Part shown: positions 22,847-35,628 of the stretch, piece by piece
How positions within the stretch are numbered: the first letter of the stretch is position 1
Layout of the letters: each line of letters begins with the position of its first letter
Assembly (NCBI GenBank): GCA_902793635.1
Contig: CADBEA010000001.1
Coordinates: 103,515-167,514 of the forward strand
DNA length: 64,000 nucleotides
DNA from: an uncultured Erysipelotrichaceae bacterium
Lineage (GTDB): Bacteria; Bacillota_I; Bacilli_A; Erysipelotrichales; Erysipelotrichaceae
Direction of reading: 5' to 3'
Notes under the pieces: model-generated
Database searches by the model: none
Told to the model about the DNA's origin: nothing
What the model saw: only the letters and a program-made list of their open reading frames with translations
Program-made: the position numbers and the translations under genes

Positions 22847-24475
22847 ATGAATTGGGAAACACAAAAACAATCAAAAAATGAAAGATTGGCTGCAGCTTCC
22901 TCCATTTCAAACGGCAAAGTAGTCGCAACGGAAGATGTTGTCAAACTGCTTGAAGCCGTGATCCATTCAGAAGACAAGGTTGTTCTGGAAGGATGCAACC
23001 AGAAGCAGGCCGCTTTCCTTGCCGGTGCTCTGACTCAGGTTGATGCCGGAAAAATCAATCATCTGAATATGATTATTCCCTCCATCTCCAGAGATGAACA
23101 TCTTGAATTATTTGAAAAGGGCATTGCCGAAGAACTGAACTTCGCATTTGCCGGTGTACAGAGTGTCCAGCTGTCCAAACTGCTGGCTGCCAACAAGGTA
23201 CGTATCGGCGCCATCCACACATATCTTGAACTGTATGGTCGTCTGTATCTTGATCTGACACCGAACGTTGTACTGCTCGCTGCTGACAAGGCTGACGAAC
23301 AGGGCAACCTCTATACAGGCTTCAACACGGAAGAAACACCGACCATTGCTGAAGCAGCCGCCTTCAAGAACGGTATCGTGATCGTTCAGGTCAACGAAAT
23401 CGTCAAGACGGAAGAACTGCCGCGTGTCGACATTCCGGGCGGATGGGTAGACTTCGTTGTCAAGGCTGATCAGCCGTATCCGATGGTTCCGCTGTTCACA
23501 AGAGACCCGGCCAAGATCCAGGACGCTCATATCCTGATGGGCATGATGGTTATCAAGGGAATCTACGCAAAACATAATGTCCAGAGCCTGAACCATGGTA
23601 TCGGCTATAACGGCTGTGCAATCGAACTGCTGCTGCCGACATACGGCAACGAACTCGGCCTGAAGGGCAAGATCTGCACGAACTGGGTGCTGAATCCGCA
23701 TCCGACACTGATTCCGGCCATCGAAGACGGCTGGGTCAAGCAGGTCTGCGCATTCGGCGGCGAAGTCGGTATGGAAAAATACACACGCGCGAGAAGCGAT
23801 ATCTTCTTCACCGGCCGTGACGGTTCTCTGCGTTCCAACCGTGCCATGGCACAGGTTGCCGGTCTGTACGGCATGGATCTGTTCCTTGGCGGAACCCTGC
23901 AGATGGACTACGCAGGCAACTCCTCCACTGTTACAAACGGCAGACTGTCCGGTTACGGCGGAGCTCCGAACATGGGCAATTCCACTGGCGGCAGAAGACA
24001 TACAACACAGGCCTGGAAAGAAATGGCTCCGGGCGATGGTTCCATGATTTCCGGCCGCAAGCTGGTTGTCCAGATGGTCAAGAGTGCTTCCAAGTTCGGT
24101 CCGGCATTCGTACCGGAACTTGACGCTGTAAAGATCGGAAGAGATGCCGGCATGGATTCCGTACCGGTCATGATGTACGGCGAAGATGTTACCCATGTCG
24201 TTACCGAACAGGGTATCGCATATCTGTACAGAGCTAAGAACGCTGCTGAAAGAGCACAGCTCATGGGCGCTGTTTCCCAGGGCACACCTCTCGGTGACCG
24301 CCTGAGCGCTTCCGAAATCGAATCTTTGAGAAATCAGGGCAAGGTTGCTCTTCCGGAAGATCTGGGTATCGACAGATCACGTGCAAATAAAGATCTGCTG
24401 GCCGCAAAGACACTTGATGAAATTGCGGAAATCTCCGGCGGTCTGTACGAAGTTCCGGCTAGCTTCAAAAAATAA
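22847..24475 (+). CDS. mdcA: Malonate decarboxylase alpha subunit-like CoA/ACP transferase
   Basis: A 542-residue protein matching MdcA/MadA along its length: GKVVATEDVVKLLEAVI, KVRIGAIHTYLELYGRLYLD, LNPHPTLIPAIEDG, ARSDIFFTGRDGSLRSNRA and GNSSTVTNGRLSGYGGAPNMG. In known malonate decarboxylases it exchanges acetyl for malonyl on an acyl-carrier protein, and it is also a CoA transferase in type. No carrier protein, MdcB/CitG-like or MdcG-like gene lies in this cluster, so here it probably transfers CoA itself (acetyl-CoA + malonate to malonyl-CoA + acetate). It heads a five-gene operon with 11-12 base gaps and starts behind AAAAGGAG. Confidence 0.92.
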   Translation: MNWETQKQSKNERLAAASSISNGKVVATEDVVKLLEAVIHSEDKVVLEGCNQKQAAFLAGALTQVDAGKINHLNMIIPSISRDEHLELFEKGIAEELNFAFAGVQSVQLSKLLAANKVRIGAIHTYLELYGRLYLDLTPNVVLLAADKADEQGNLYTGFNTEETPTIAEAAAFKNGIVIVQVNEIVKTEELPRVDIPGGWVDFVVKADQPYPMVPLFTRDPAKIQDAHILMGMMVIKGIYAKHNVQSLNHGIGYNGCAIELLLPTYGNELGLKGKICTNWVLNPHPTLIPAIEDGWVKQVCAFGGEVGMEKYTRARSDIFFTGRDGSLRSNRAMAQVAGLYGMDLFLGGTLQMDYAGNSSTVTNGRLSGYGGAPNMGNSTGGRRHTTQAWKEMAPGDGSMISGRKLVVQMVKSASKFGPAFVPELDAVKIGRDAGMDSVPVMMYGEDVTHVVTEQGIAYLYRAKNAAERAQLMGAVSQGTPLGDRLSASEIESLRNQGKVALPEDLGIDRSRANKDLLAAKTLDEIAEISGGLYEVPASFKK

Positions 24476-24487
24476 GAGGAGAGAAAT

Positions 24488-26035
24488 ATGGCTAACGCAA
24501 AACAGGAAGAAATGTTGGAAAAAAAGGCGAAACTCCGCCAGGGCGGCGGTGAGAAGGCGATTGCCAGACAGCACAGTCTCGGCAAGTACACAGCCAGAGA
24601 ACGCCTTGAAAAGCTGTTTGATGAAAACAGCTTTGTCGAGACCGGACTGTTTGTGAAGCATCGCTGCACAAACTTCGGTATGGATAAGAAAGAAGCCGCA
24701 GGCGACGGTGTTGTTACCGGCTACGGCACAGTGAACGGCAGACTCGTCTATGCTTCCGCCCAGGACTTCACGGTCATCGGCGGATCGCTCGGCGAAATGC
24801 AGGCAATGAAGATTGCCAACGCCCAGGAAGCCGCGCTGAAAGTCGGCTGCCCGATGATCAGCATCAACGACTCCGGCGGCGCCCGTATTCAGGAAGGTGT
24901 TGACGCCCTGGCAGGTTATGGAAGAATCTTCTACAACAACACAATGGCCAGCGGTGTCATCCCGCAGATTTCCGTCATCATGGGCCCGTGCGCAGGCGGC
25001 GCTGTTTATTCCCCGGCCATCACCGACTTCATCTTCATGGTCAAGGGAACAGGCGAAATGTTCATTACCGGTCCGCAGGTCATCAAGGCTGTCACCGGTG
25101 AAGAAGTATCGGCTGAAGATCTGGGCGGCGCAATGGCACACAACCAGGTCAGCGGATGTGCTCACTTTGCCTGCGAGAACGAAGACGCATGCCTGGAGGA
25201 AATCCGTGAGCTGCTCTCCTATCTGCCGCAGAACAACAACGAACTGGCTCCGGGTTATGAGTGCACAGATGACCTCAACCGCGAGAACACAGTTCTGGAT
25301 ACAATTGTTCCGGAAAATCCGAACAAAGCGTATGACATGTACAGTGTCATTTCCGAAATCGCTGACAACGGCGAATTCTTCGAATATCAGAAATACTTCG
25401 CACCGAACATCGTTACCGGCTTTATCCGCCTGAACGGTCAGAGTATCGGTGTGATCGCGTCCCAGCCGAAGGCTATGGCCGGATGTCTGGATATCAATTC
25501 ATCTGACAAGGCTTCCAGATTCATCAGAACATGCGATGCCTTCAACATCCCGCTTCTGACCCTGGAAGATGTTCCGGGCTTCCTGCCGGGCAGCAGCCAG
25601 GAACACGGCGGTATTATCCGTCATGGTGCCAAGATGCTGTTTGCCTACAGTGAGGCAAGCGTACCGAAGGTAACGCTGATTACCAGAAAAGCATACGGCG
25701 GAGCTTACATCGGCATGTGCTCCAAGCACCTTGGTGCCGACTTCGTATACGCATGGCCGAATACGGAAATCGCCGTTATGGGCGCGGAAGGCGCTGCCAA
25801 CATCATCTTCGCCAAAGACATCAAGGCCGCGGAAGATCCGGCTGCCAGACGTCAGGAGAAGATCAAGGAATATCAGGACACCATGATGAACCCGTACATC
25901 GCTGCTTCCCGCGGTTATGTCGATGATGTCATCATGCCGCATGAATCCAGAAAGTATCTGATTTCCGCATTTGAATCTCTGAAAGGAAAGCGCGTGGATA
26001 AGCCATTGAAGAAACATGGAAATATCCCGCTCTGA
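24488..26035 (+). CDS. Biotin-dependent acyl-CoA decarboxylase carboxyltransferase (alpha) subunit
   Basis: A 515-residue carboxyltransferase of the MmdA/PccB type. It carries two crotonase-like halves with the oxyanion-hole glycines in NDSGGARIQEG (about residues 123-133) and RKAYGGAYIGM (about 400-410). It moves the carboxyl group of an acyl-CoA onto biotin. The family normally acts on methylmalonyl-CoA, but the MdcA partner suggests malonyl-CoA here. At the position after KAYGGAY, where S. coelicolor PccB has Asp and its acetyl-CoA counterpart has Ile, this protein has Ile. That fits a small acyl group but is not decisive. Malonomonas and Klebsiella split this activity over two subunits (MadC/D, MdcD/E), unlike this single chain. 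Confidence 0.9.
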   Translation: MANAKQEEMLEKKAKLRQGGGEKAIARQHSLGKYTARERLEKLFDENSFVETGLFVKHRCTNFGMDKKEAAGDGVVTGYGTVNGRLVYASAQDFTVIGGSLGEMQAMKIANAQEAALKVGCPMISINDSGGARIQEGVDALAGYGRIFYNNTMASGVIPQISVIMGPCAGGAVYSPAITDFIFMVKGTGEMFITGPQVIKAVTGEEVSAEDLGGAMAHNQVSGCAHFACENEDACLEEIRELLSYLPQNNNELAPGYECTDDLNRENTVLDTIVPENPNKAYDMYSVISEIADNGEFFEYQKYFAPNIVTGFIRLNGQSIGVIASQPKAMAGCLDINSSDKASRFIRTCDAFNIPLLTLEDVPGFLPGSSQEHGGIIRHGAKMLFAYSEASVPKVTLITRKAYGGAYIGMCSKHLGADFVYAWPNTEIAVMGAEGAANIIFAKDIKAAEDPAARRQEKIKEYQDTMMNPYIAASRGYVDDVIMPHESRKYLISAFESLKGKRVDKPLKKHGNIPL

Positions 26036-26047
26036 GGAGGGTGACAG

Positions 26048-26395
26048 ATGTTTGGAGAGAATCTTACATTAGGACAGGCTTCAATTGTCGCACTGTTCTC
26101 AATCGCAGTCGTCTTCCTGGTCCTGCTCGCGATCTCCTATCTGATCAATCTGATCGCCATGATCGTCAGCAGTATTCAGAAGCCGAAAGAAGCTCCGGCA
26201 GCCAAGAGCGCGCCGGCACCGGCGGCTGAAGAACCCGCAGAAACAGAAGATGACAGTCATCTGGTGGCAGTGATCACTGCTGCCGTGGCTGCTTACCTTG
26301 GCAAAGATTCAAGCAGCTTTGTAGTAAAGAGCATTACTCCGCTGAACACGGAGTCTGACTGGAGCCGTTTATCCAGAACGAGCGCATTACATTAA
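26048..26395 (+). CDS. OadG/MmdD-like small membrane (delta) subunit of Na+ pump
   Basis: A 115-residue protein with one N-terminal membrane helix (about residues 13-40). A Pro/Ala-rich linker (residues 44-65) and a short C-terminal domain follow. This is the build of the delta or gamma subunit that holds the alpha, beta and biotin subunits of Na+-translocating decarboxylases together. It starts behind GAGGAGGG and lies between the carboxyltransferase and the biotin carrier, as in methylmalonyl-CoA decarboxylase operons. Confidence 0.82.
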   Translation: MFGENLTLGQASIVALFSIAVVFLVLLAISYLINLIAMIVSSIQKPKEAPAAKSAPAPAAEEPAETEDDSHLVAVITAAVAAYLGKDSSSFVVKSITPLNTESDWSRLSRTSALH

Positions 26396-26407
26396 GGAGA
26401 TAAGGAA

Positions 26408-26794
26408 ATGACTAGAAAATTTAATATTATTGTTGATGGTGTTGCCCACGAAGTAGAAGTTGAAGAATTAGGCGGAAGTGCTGTTCCTGTCAGCGCTCCG
26501 GCAGCTGTACAGAGACCGGCAGCTGCTCCGGCTCCGAAAGCCGCTCCGAAGAAGCCGGCAGCTCCGAAGGCTGCTGCAGCCGCAGGCGATGTTTCCGCTC
26601 CTCTGCAGGGAACAATTCTCTCTGTCGAAGTCAAACCTGGCGACAGCGTAAAGGCTGGCCAGACACTGGTCGTCATCGAAGCCATGAAGATGGAAAACGA
26701 AATCGTTGCACCGGCTGACGGTGTTGTTAAATCGGTAAGTGTAAATAAGGGAGATAACGTTTCCGCCGGCGACTTATTGGTATCTTTCAACTAA
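26408..26794 (+). CDS. Biotin carrier subunit of the decarboxylase
   Basis: A 128-residue protein with a short N-terminal domain, an Ala/Pro/Lys-rich flexible linker (about residues 29-58) and a C-terminal biotinyl domain. The biotin-accepting Lys is K94 in the motif EAMKMEN. The carrier shuttles CO2 from the carboxyltransferase to the membrane beta subunit. It should be the substrate of the BirA encoded nearby. The start follows AAGGAGATAAGG. Confidence 0.95.
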   Translation: MTRKFNIIVDGVAHEVEVEELGGSAVPVSAPAAVQRPAAAPAPKAAPKKPAAPKAAAAAGDVSAPLQGTILSVEVKPGDSVKAGQTLVVIEAMKMENEIVAPADGVVKSVSVNKGDNVSAGDLLVSFN

Positions 26795-26806
26795 GGGAGG
26801 CGTCTG

Positions 26807-27970
26807 ATGCTTGAAATCTTACTGCGTTTTTGGGAGAGTTCAGGATTCTCACAGATCTTCGCATTCGATACTGTTCTGTTTGGAATCCCGCTTCCTGGCC
26901 ATCTGATCATGATCCTGATCGCCTGTCTGTTCCTCTATCTGGCGATTCACAAAGGATTTGAACCGTATCTGCTGATACCGATCGCGTTTGGTATGCTGCT
27001 GGTAAATCTGCCGCTTGCAAACCTTATGCTGCATCCGGAAGGAGATGTCAAGGGAGGCCTGCTCTACTATCTGTACCAGGGTGTTGATCTGGGTATCTAT
27101 CCGCCTCTGATCTTCCTGTGCATCGGCGCCGGAACTGACTTCGGACCGCTGATCGCCAATCCGAAGAGTCTCCTGCTTGGCGCTGCCGCCCAGCTCGGTA
27201 TCTTCGTAACCTTCTTTGGTGCGATTTTCCTCGGATTCACAGGACCGGAAGCAGCTTCGATCGGTATCATCGGCGGTGCCGACGGACCGACAGCACTGCT
27301 GCTGACGTCCCAGCTGGCTCCGAATCTGCTTGGTGCCATCGCGATTGCCGCATATTCCTACATGGCTCTCGTTCCGGTTATTCAGCCTCCGATCATGAAG
27401 GCTCTTACGACCGAGAAGGAGAGACAGATCAAGATGGAACAGCTTCGTCCTGTCTCCAAGACAGAAAAGATCGTGTTCCCGATCATCGTTACAATCTTCA
27501 CAGTTCTGCTGCTGCCGGATGCAGCACCGCTGATCGGCATGCTGATGCTCGGCAACCTCGTCAAGGAAGCCGGATGCGTTCCGCACCTTGTCGATGCATT
27601 GCAGAATTCTCTGATGTACATCATCTCTATCTTCCTGGGTCTGACAGTAGGTGCCAAGGCTTCTGCTGAAATGTTCCTGAGGGCAGAGACAATCAAGATC
27701 ATTGTTCTCGGCGTCATCGCCTTCTCCATGGGTACAGCCGGCGGCGTGCTGCTTGGCAAGCTCATGTGCAAACTTGACGGCGGAAAGACAAATCCTCTTA
27801 TCGGTGCCGCAGGTGTATCTGCAGTTCCGATGGCTGCACGTGTAGTTCAGAAGGAAGGCCAGAAATACAATCCTTCCAACTTCCTGCTCATGCATGCAAT
27901 GGGACCGAACGTAGCCGGTGTTATCGGTTCAGCTGTCGCTGCCGGTATGCTGTTGCTGTTCTTCAAGTAA
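26807..27970 (+). CDS. Na+-translocating decarboxylase beta subunit (OadB/MmdB/GcdB family)
   Basis: A 387-residue membrane protein with about ten helices. It decarboxylates carboxybiotin and exports Na+. The Na+/carboxybiotin site residues of OadB are conserved: Asp159 in [11 protein letters not shown], and Asn329 and Ser338 in [19 protein letters not shown]. It ends the mdcA operon, followed by a terminator. Its presence shows that decarboxylation by this complex is coupled to a sodium gradient rather than wasted as heat. Confidence 0.95.
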   Translation: MLEILLRFWESSGFSQIFAFDTVLFGIPLPGHLIMILIACLFLYLAIHKGFEPYLLIPIAFGMLLVNLPLANLMLHPEGDVKGGLLYYLYQGVDLGIYPPLIFLCIGAGTDFGPLIANPKSLLLGAAAQLGIFVTFFGAIFLGFTGPEAASIGIIGGADGPTALLLTSQLAPNLLGAIAIAAYSYMALVPVIQPPIMKALTTEKERQIKMEQLRPVSKTEKIVFPIIVTIFTVLLLPDAAPLIGMLMLGNLVKEAGCVPHLVDALQNSLMYIISIFLGLTVGAKASAEMFLRAETIKIIVLGVIAFSMGTAGGVLLGKLMCKLDGGKTNPLIGAAGVSAVPMAARVVQKEGQKYNPSNFLLMHAMGPNVAGVIGSAVAAGMLLLFFK

Positions 27971-27982
27971 TCATTATAAATA

Positions 27983-28025
27983 GCGTACGGTCCGGAATAT
28001 CAGTTCTCTGGTCCGTGCGCTTTTT
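27983..28025 (+). terminator. Terminator of the malonate decarboxylase operon
   Basis: Stem GCGTACGG / CCGTGCGC with a long loop and five T residues, after the beta subunit stop codon. Confidence 0.85.
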
Positions 28026-28116
28026 GTTTTCCCGGGAATGCCTGTCTTACCGGTTGCGGAAATGGGTTATGATTAAGACAGGAGAAATCGCCCGTGGAAT
28101 GTGAAAAGAGGTTTCA

Positions 28117-29058
28117 ATGAACAGTTTTTATATCTCATTGTCGGCGGTGCTGCCAATGTTTGTGATGCTGGCTCTCGGGTTCTTCCTGAGAAGAACGGGA
28201 GTCGTTGACGAGAAAAGTCTTGGCGTCATCAACCGGCTGTGCTTCAAAGTGTTTCTGGCTGTCAATGTCTATTACAATATCTATAAGGTCAATATTGCCG
28301 AAGTGCTGGACTGGAAACTGCTGATTACCGCGGTGCTTTCCCAGTTTGTTATTCTCGGTCTGTCTGTTCTGTCATCTTCCGCTGTTGAAAAGGACAGAAA
28401 GAGAATGGGCGCTTTGGCGCATGGCATGTTTCATACCAATTTTGTCATCTTCGGCACGCTGATCGGAACCGCTTTATGCGGAGAGGACAATATCGGCGGT
28501 ATTGTTCTTCTGATTGCCGTGATCGTGCCGCTGCAGAATGTACTTTCGGTTTTCCTTCTGGAATACTGCCGGCAAAGCAACGGGATTTCGATCGGCACCA
28601 CAGTAATGAATGCTTTGAAAAATCCATATGTTATCGCCGCGGTTCTTGGTTTTCTGACCCAGTTGCTGCATATCCATTATCCGGAAATGATCGCAAATAT
28701 ATTCCGGGATCTGGGCAGATGCGGCACACCGCTGGCTTTGATTGCCATGGGAGGTCTGTTCAATTTTGCGTCAGTCTCCGAAAACACCAGGGACATAACC
28801 GCCGGATGTCTGGTCCGTCTGGTCATCATTCCGGCTTTGCTGATCCCGCTGGCGGTGTGGCTTGGCTTCAGGGGCAGTGAACTGGTTGCCCTGATGTGTA
28901 TCTTCTTTGCCCCATGCGCGACATCTTCATTCAATCTTGCCTGCGCGATGGATTCGGATGCCGATCTGACTTCCCAGCTGATTGTTTTTACTTCATTATT
29001 CTCGCTGGTTACGATATTCGTCTGGATCTTCACAGTCAGTTCTTTTGGTTTACTCTGA
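28117..29058 (+). CDS. AEC-family transporter
   Basis: A 313-residue membrane protein with about ten helices, of the auxin-efflux-carrier family, which includes the MdcF malonate carrier. It has the early motif LPMFVMLALGFFLRRTGVV and conserved NPYVIAAVLG mid-chain. It sits just after the malonate decarboxylase operon, with its own ribosome site (AAAGAGG) and beyond a terminator. A second malonate or organic-acid carrier is the natural guess, perhaps an exporter. The family carries many substrates, so this remains inference. Confidence 0.85.
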   Translation: MNSFYISLSAVLPMFVMLALGFFLRRTGVVDEKSLGVINRLCFKVFLAVNVYYNIYKVNIAEVLDWKLLITAVLSQFVILGLSVLSSSAVEKDRKRMGALAHGMFHTNFVIFGTLIGTALCGEDNIGGIVLLIAVIVPLQNVLSVFLLEYCRQSNGISIGTTVMNALKNPYVIAAVLGFLTQLLHIHYPEMIANIFRDLGRCGTPLALIAMGGLFNFASVSENTRDITAGCLVRLVIIPALLIPLAVWLGFRGSELVALMCIFFAPCATSSFNLACAMDSDADLTSQLIVFTSLFSLVTIFVWIFTVSSFGLL

Positions 29059-29210
29059 CAACAAATGCAAAATTGGTATTAATCTTGTGCGATTCATATC
29101 ATATAATGCATAAAAACATAGCGCAGATAATTACGCATGAATCAAGATATCAACGGTACAATATAGATACATGGAAAAGGAATTAAGTTCCTGTAAAATG
29201 CATGAAGCGA

Positions 29211-29239
29211 TTGAAACAAAGCGAATCGTTTTATACAAT
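29211..29239 (+). promoter_or_regulatory. Probable promoter of the atp operon
   Basis: -35 TTGAAA (29211-29216), 17-base spacer, -10 TACAAT (29234-29239), 39 bases before the atpB ATG. A second TATAAT lies near 29091 but has a poor -35. The 218 bases before atpB hold no other gene. Confidence 0.6.
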
Positions 29240-29277
29240 ATTTATGTTATACATACCTGCGAAAAGGAGGTACATCA

Positions 29278-29982
29278 ATGACTGTTCAAAGTGAAGTATA
29301 TGTCATTATACTGCTGACAGTTATTCTGGGAATCGCGATCGTTGTAATCGGCAAGAAAGTTGAAAAAGCGGATCCGTTTGCGGAACCGCAGGGAATCCTG
29401 AAACCGGTCCTTCTGGGAATGACGACCGTATACAACTCAGTGAAGACCAATGTCGGCAAGGCGACAGCTGACAAGCTGACACCGTATATTACAGTACTGT
29501 GGGTATATATCTTCATGAGCAACACCGTCAGCCTGTTCGGACTGGAATCGCCGACGGCGAACCTGAGCGTTACATTGCTGCTGGCGTTTATTACCTGGGT
29601 CCTGATCCAGGTGACGGAACTGAAGTACGGCGGTCTTGGCGCGTATCTGCATGCCTTCATCGAACCGATCCCGCTGATGCTGCCGATGAACATTGTCGGC
29701 AAGTTCTCGACGATGTGTTCCATGGCGCTGCGTCTGTTCGGTAATATTACCTGCGGCGGTATCATGATGCAGCTGATCTACGCCGGAGCCCAGCTTGCTT
29801 CCAACGCACTTGCCGGGCTGGTAGGGGCTGAAGGAAGCGTATTCAACTTTATGGCGCCGGTGATCGCGCCGCTCCTGCATGCTTATTTCGATCTGTTTGC
29901 AGGATTTATTCAGACATTAGTATTTGTCACACTAACTATGGTATTAATCGGAAACGATATGCCTGATGAGGCGAAACAATAA
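29278..29982 (+). CDS. atpB: ATP synthase F0 subunit a
   Basis: A 234-residue membrane protein. The essential Arg of the stator is in MALRLFGNITCGG near residue 151, and the C-terminal helix pair (LHAYFDLFAGFIQTLVFVTLTMVLI) is typical. It forms the ion half-channels facing the c-ring. It starts behind AAAAGGAGG. The protein is short at the N-terminus, as in many Firmicutes. It is first in the operon, with no atpI directly upstream. Confidence 0.95.
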   Translation: MTVQSEVYVIILLTVILGIAIVVIGKKVEKADPFAEPQGILKPVLLGMTTVYNSVKTNVGKATADKLTPYITVLWVYIFMSNTVSLFGLESPTANLSVTLLLAFITWVLIQVTELKYGGLGAYLHAFIEPIPLMLPMNIVGKFSTMCSMALRLFGNITCGGIMMQLIYAGAQLASNALAGLVGAEGSVFNFMAPVIAPLLHAYFDLFAGFIQTLVFVTLTMVLIGNDMPDEAKQ

Positions 29983-30003
29983 CTTCAAGGAGGAAAAGTT
30001 AAA

Positions 30004-30228
30004 ATGGAGAGAGGTTTAGTCGCAATCGGAGCTGCTATGGCAGTATTTACAGGTTTCTTAACCGGTCTGGGTGAAGCAACAGTTGCTGCTCACGCCTGTG
30101 ACGCTATCGGTAAGAATCCGGAAGCTGAAACAAAAGTACGTTCCACGATGATTCTTGGTATTGCTCTTTCTGAAACCTGTGCGATTTACGGACTGCTCGT
30201 TGCCATTCTTCTGATCTTCGTATACTGA
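30004..30228 (+). CDS. atpE: ATP synthase F0 subunit c with two-carboxylate ion site
   Basis: A 74-residue hairpin of two helices that assembles into the rotor ring. The ion-binding Glu in helix 2 is E57, in ALSETCAIYG with Thr58 and Tyr62. In helix 1, E24 (GLGEATVAAH) falls where Na+-type rotors have Gln or Glu. The pairing E24/E57 plus a hydroxyl at 58 resembles the two-carboxylate Na+ site described for Fusobacterium nucleatum. Na+ specificity is inferred by alignment and fits the upstream Na+ pump. Proton coupling under low Na+ is not excluded. Confidence 0.93.
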   Translation: MERGLVAIGAAMAVFTGFLTGLGEATVAAHACDAIGKNPEAETKVRSTMILGIALSETCAIYGLLVAILLIFVY

Positions 30229-30243
30229 TACGGGAGATAGGGA

Positions 30244-30748
30244 ATGATTGAAGTTGACATCATCGGTAAGCTGATTCCCAATCCGCTGACCATGATCGTG
30301 CAGCTGTGCAGTACATTGGTTCTGTTTTTACTTGCCAGGAAATTTCTCTGGAGACCAGTAAAGAATTTCCTGGACGTGCGTACGGAGAAGATGCAGTCCG
30401 ATCTGGCCGCAAGCGAGCAGGCAAAACAGGAAGCTTTTGCTGACCGCGAAAAGGCTTCTGAAGAACTTACAGAAGCAGCCGGCAAGGCAGAACAGATTGT
30501 AAATGCAGCTGTGAAGCAGGCAAAAGACGAGAAGGCGAGCATTCTTGCACAGGCAGACAGGGAAGCCACGGCAGCCCGTAAAAAGGCGCATGAGCAGATC
30601 GAAGCCGAGCGTGCGGAAATGGTTCAGAGCATGCAGCGGGAGATGGTGGAAGTCGCACTGTCCGCTGCCGGCAAGCTGATCGGAGAGAAGAATCCGGAAG
30701 AATTGGACCGCGAAGCCATCGACTTGTTTGTGAAGGAAGCTGGTGCTC

Positions 30749-30759
<11 letters not shown>
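30244..30759 (+). CDS. atpF: ATP synthase F0 subunit b
   Basis: A 171-residue stator protein with one N-terminal membrane helix (about residues 13-30) followed by a long charged helix (about 45-150) that forms the peripheral stalk dimer. The segment LARKFLWRPVKNFLDVRTEKMQ is typical. Its 3' end overlaps the start of atpH by 11 bases. Confidence 0.94.
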
Positions 30760-32817
<2,058 letters not shown>

Positions 32818-32818
32818 T

Positions 32819-33679
32819 ATGTCACAGTCATCACAGGCCCTGAGGACGAGAATCAAGTCCGTCAAATCCACCCGCAAGATTACTAAAGCGATGGAGATGA
32901 TCGCCAATGCAAAACTCGTAAAGCAGAGAAACCGGATGGAAGCCAACCGCGAATATGCCCAGCGGCTTCAGGATACGGTCCAGGAGATCGTATATAACAA
33001 TCCGGAAGTGGAAAACCGTTATATGAGACAGGTGGACGGAACAAAAGCGATGACAATCATCTTCTGTTCCGACCTTGGTCTCTGCGGCGGATATAACCAG
33101 AACGTTACAAGACTGGCCAGGGAAGAACTGAATCCTGAGGATCCGGTATTCCTGGTCGGAACATCCCTGATGCGTCAGCTGAAGGAAGAAGGCTTCAACA
33201 TCATCAATGAAGAGCCGGAATCCTCCGACAGAATCACATTTATGCGTCTGAAGGAAATTGTCGAGATCGGCACGACGATGTTCGAAGCCGGCGAAGTTGA
33301 CAAGGTTCAGCTGCTGTACACGAAGTTCGTCAATACGATGCAGTTCAGACCGGAAATCGATGTGTTGCTGCCGTGTGATGTGGATTATGAAGAACATGAA
33401 AAGAAGGATCCCAATTCGCTTCATGTCGAGACATTGTTTGAACCGGATGCGGGAACGATACTGAACCAGCTGATTCCGATGATGATCAACGATGTCGCAT
33501 ATGCGGACTGGATGGAATCCACTACAGCTGAACAGGGCAGCCGAAGAGTCGCCATGAAGACAGCCACGGACAACGCGGATGAACTGAGTGCCGAACTCAT
33601 GCTCGAATACAATAAGGTGCGTCAGGCATCCATTACCCAGGAGATTACCGAGATTGTCGGCGGATCGGCTGCGGTATAA
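32819..33679 (+). CDS. atpG: ATP synthase F1 subunit gamma
   Basis: A 286-residue central-stalk subunit. The N-terminal coiled coil (LRTRIKSVKSTRKITKAMEMIA) and C-terminal coiled coil (ELSAELMLEYNKVRQASITQEITEI) flank a Rossmann-like middle with SDLGLCGGYNQNV. Length and ends are normal. Confidence 0.96.
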   Translation: MSQSSQALRTRIKSVKSTRKITKAMEMIANAKLVKQRNRMEANREYAQRLQDTVQEIVYNNPEVENRYMRQVDGTKAMTIIFCSDLGLCGGYNQNVTRLAREELNPEDPVFLVGTSLMRQLKEEGFNIINEEPESSDRITFMRLKEIVEIGTTMFEAGEVDKVQLLYTKFVNTMQFRPEIDVLLPCDVDYEEHEKKDPNSLHVETLFEPDAGTILNQLIPMMINDVAYADWMESTTAEQGSRRVAMKTATDNADELSAELMLEYNKVRQASITQEITEIVGGSAAV

Positions 33680-33692
33680 AGAAAGAAGGTAA

Positions 33693-35488
<1,796 letters not shown>

Positions 35489-35494
35489 AACATG

Positions 35495-35525
35495 AAACTC
35501 TGCAAATATACTGCAGAGTTTTTTA
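35495..35525 (+). terminator. Terminator of the atp operon
   Basis: Stem AAACTCTGCA / TGCAGAGTTT with a seven-base loop and a T run, seven bases after atpC. Confidence 0.9.
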
Positions 35526-35583
35526 TTGTGCTTTAGGTGGAAATCTGTCACAGTAAAAACAGGAAAAACATGCAATTGCACAA

Positions 35584-35595
35584 TTGTATATGCAA
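35584..35595. promoter_or_regulatory. LacI-type operator before the GH32 lipoprotein gene
   Basis: TTGTATATGCAA is a near-palindrome similar to GTGCATATGCAC at 41119 and to ATCATATGCAC near 41483. All flank genes of the fructoside locus, so the LacI-family protein at 40-41 kb is the probable ligand. Confidence 0.55.
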
Positions 35596-35628
35596 ATGCA
35601 TCCGGATTCGTAAAGAGAGGTACGGATT

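Noticed and set aside
22847..27970. Methylmalonyl-CoA or oxaloacetate decarboxylase operon
   Set aside because: The beta, delta and biotin subunits fit such pumps, but the first gene is clearly MdcA-like and MadL/MadM plus a LysR gene lie beside it. No mutase, epimerase or OadA is present. Malonate is the better reading.
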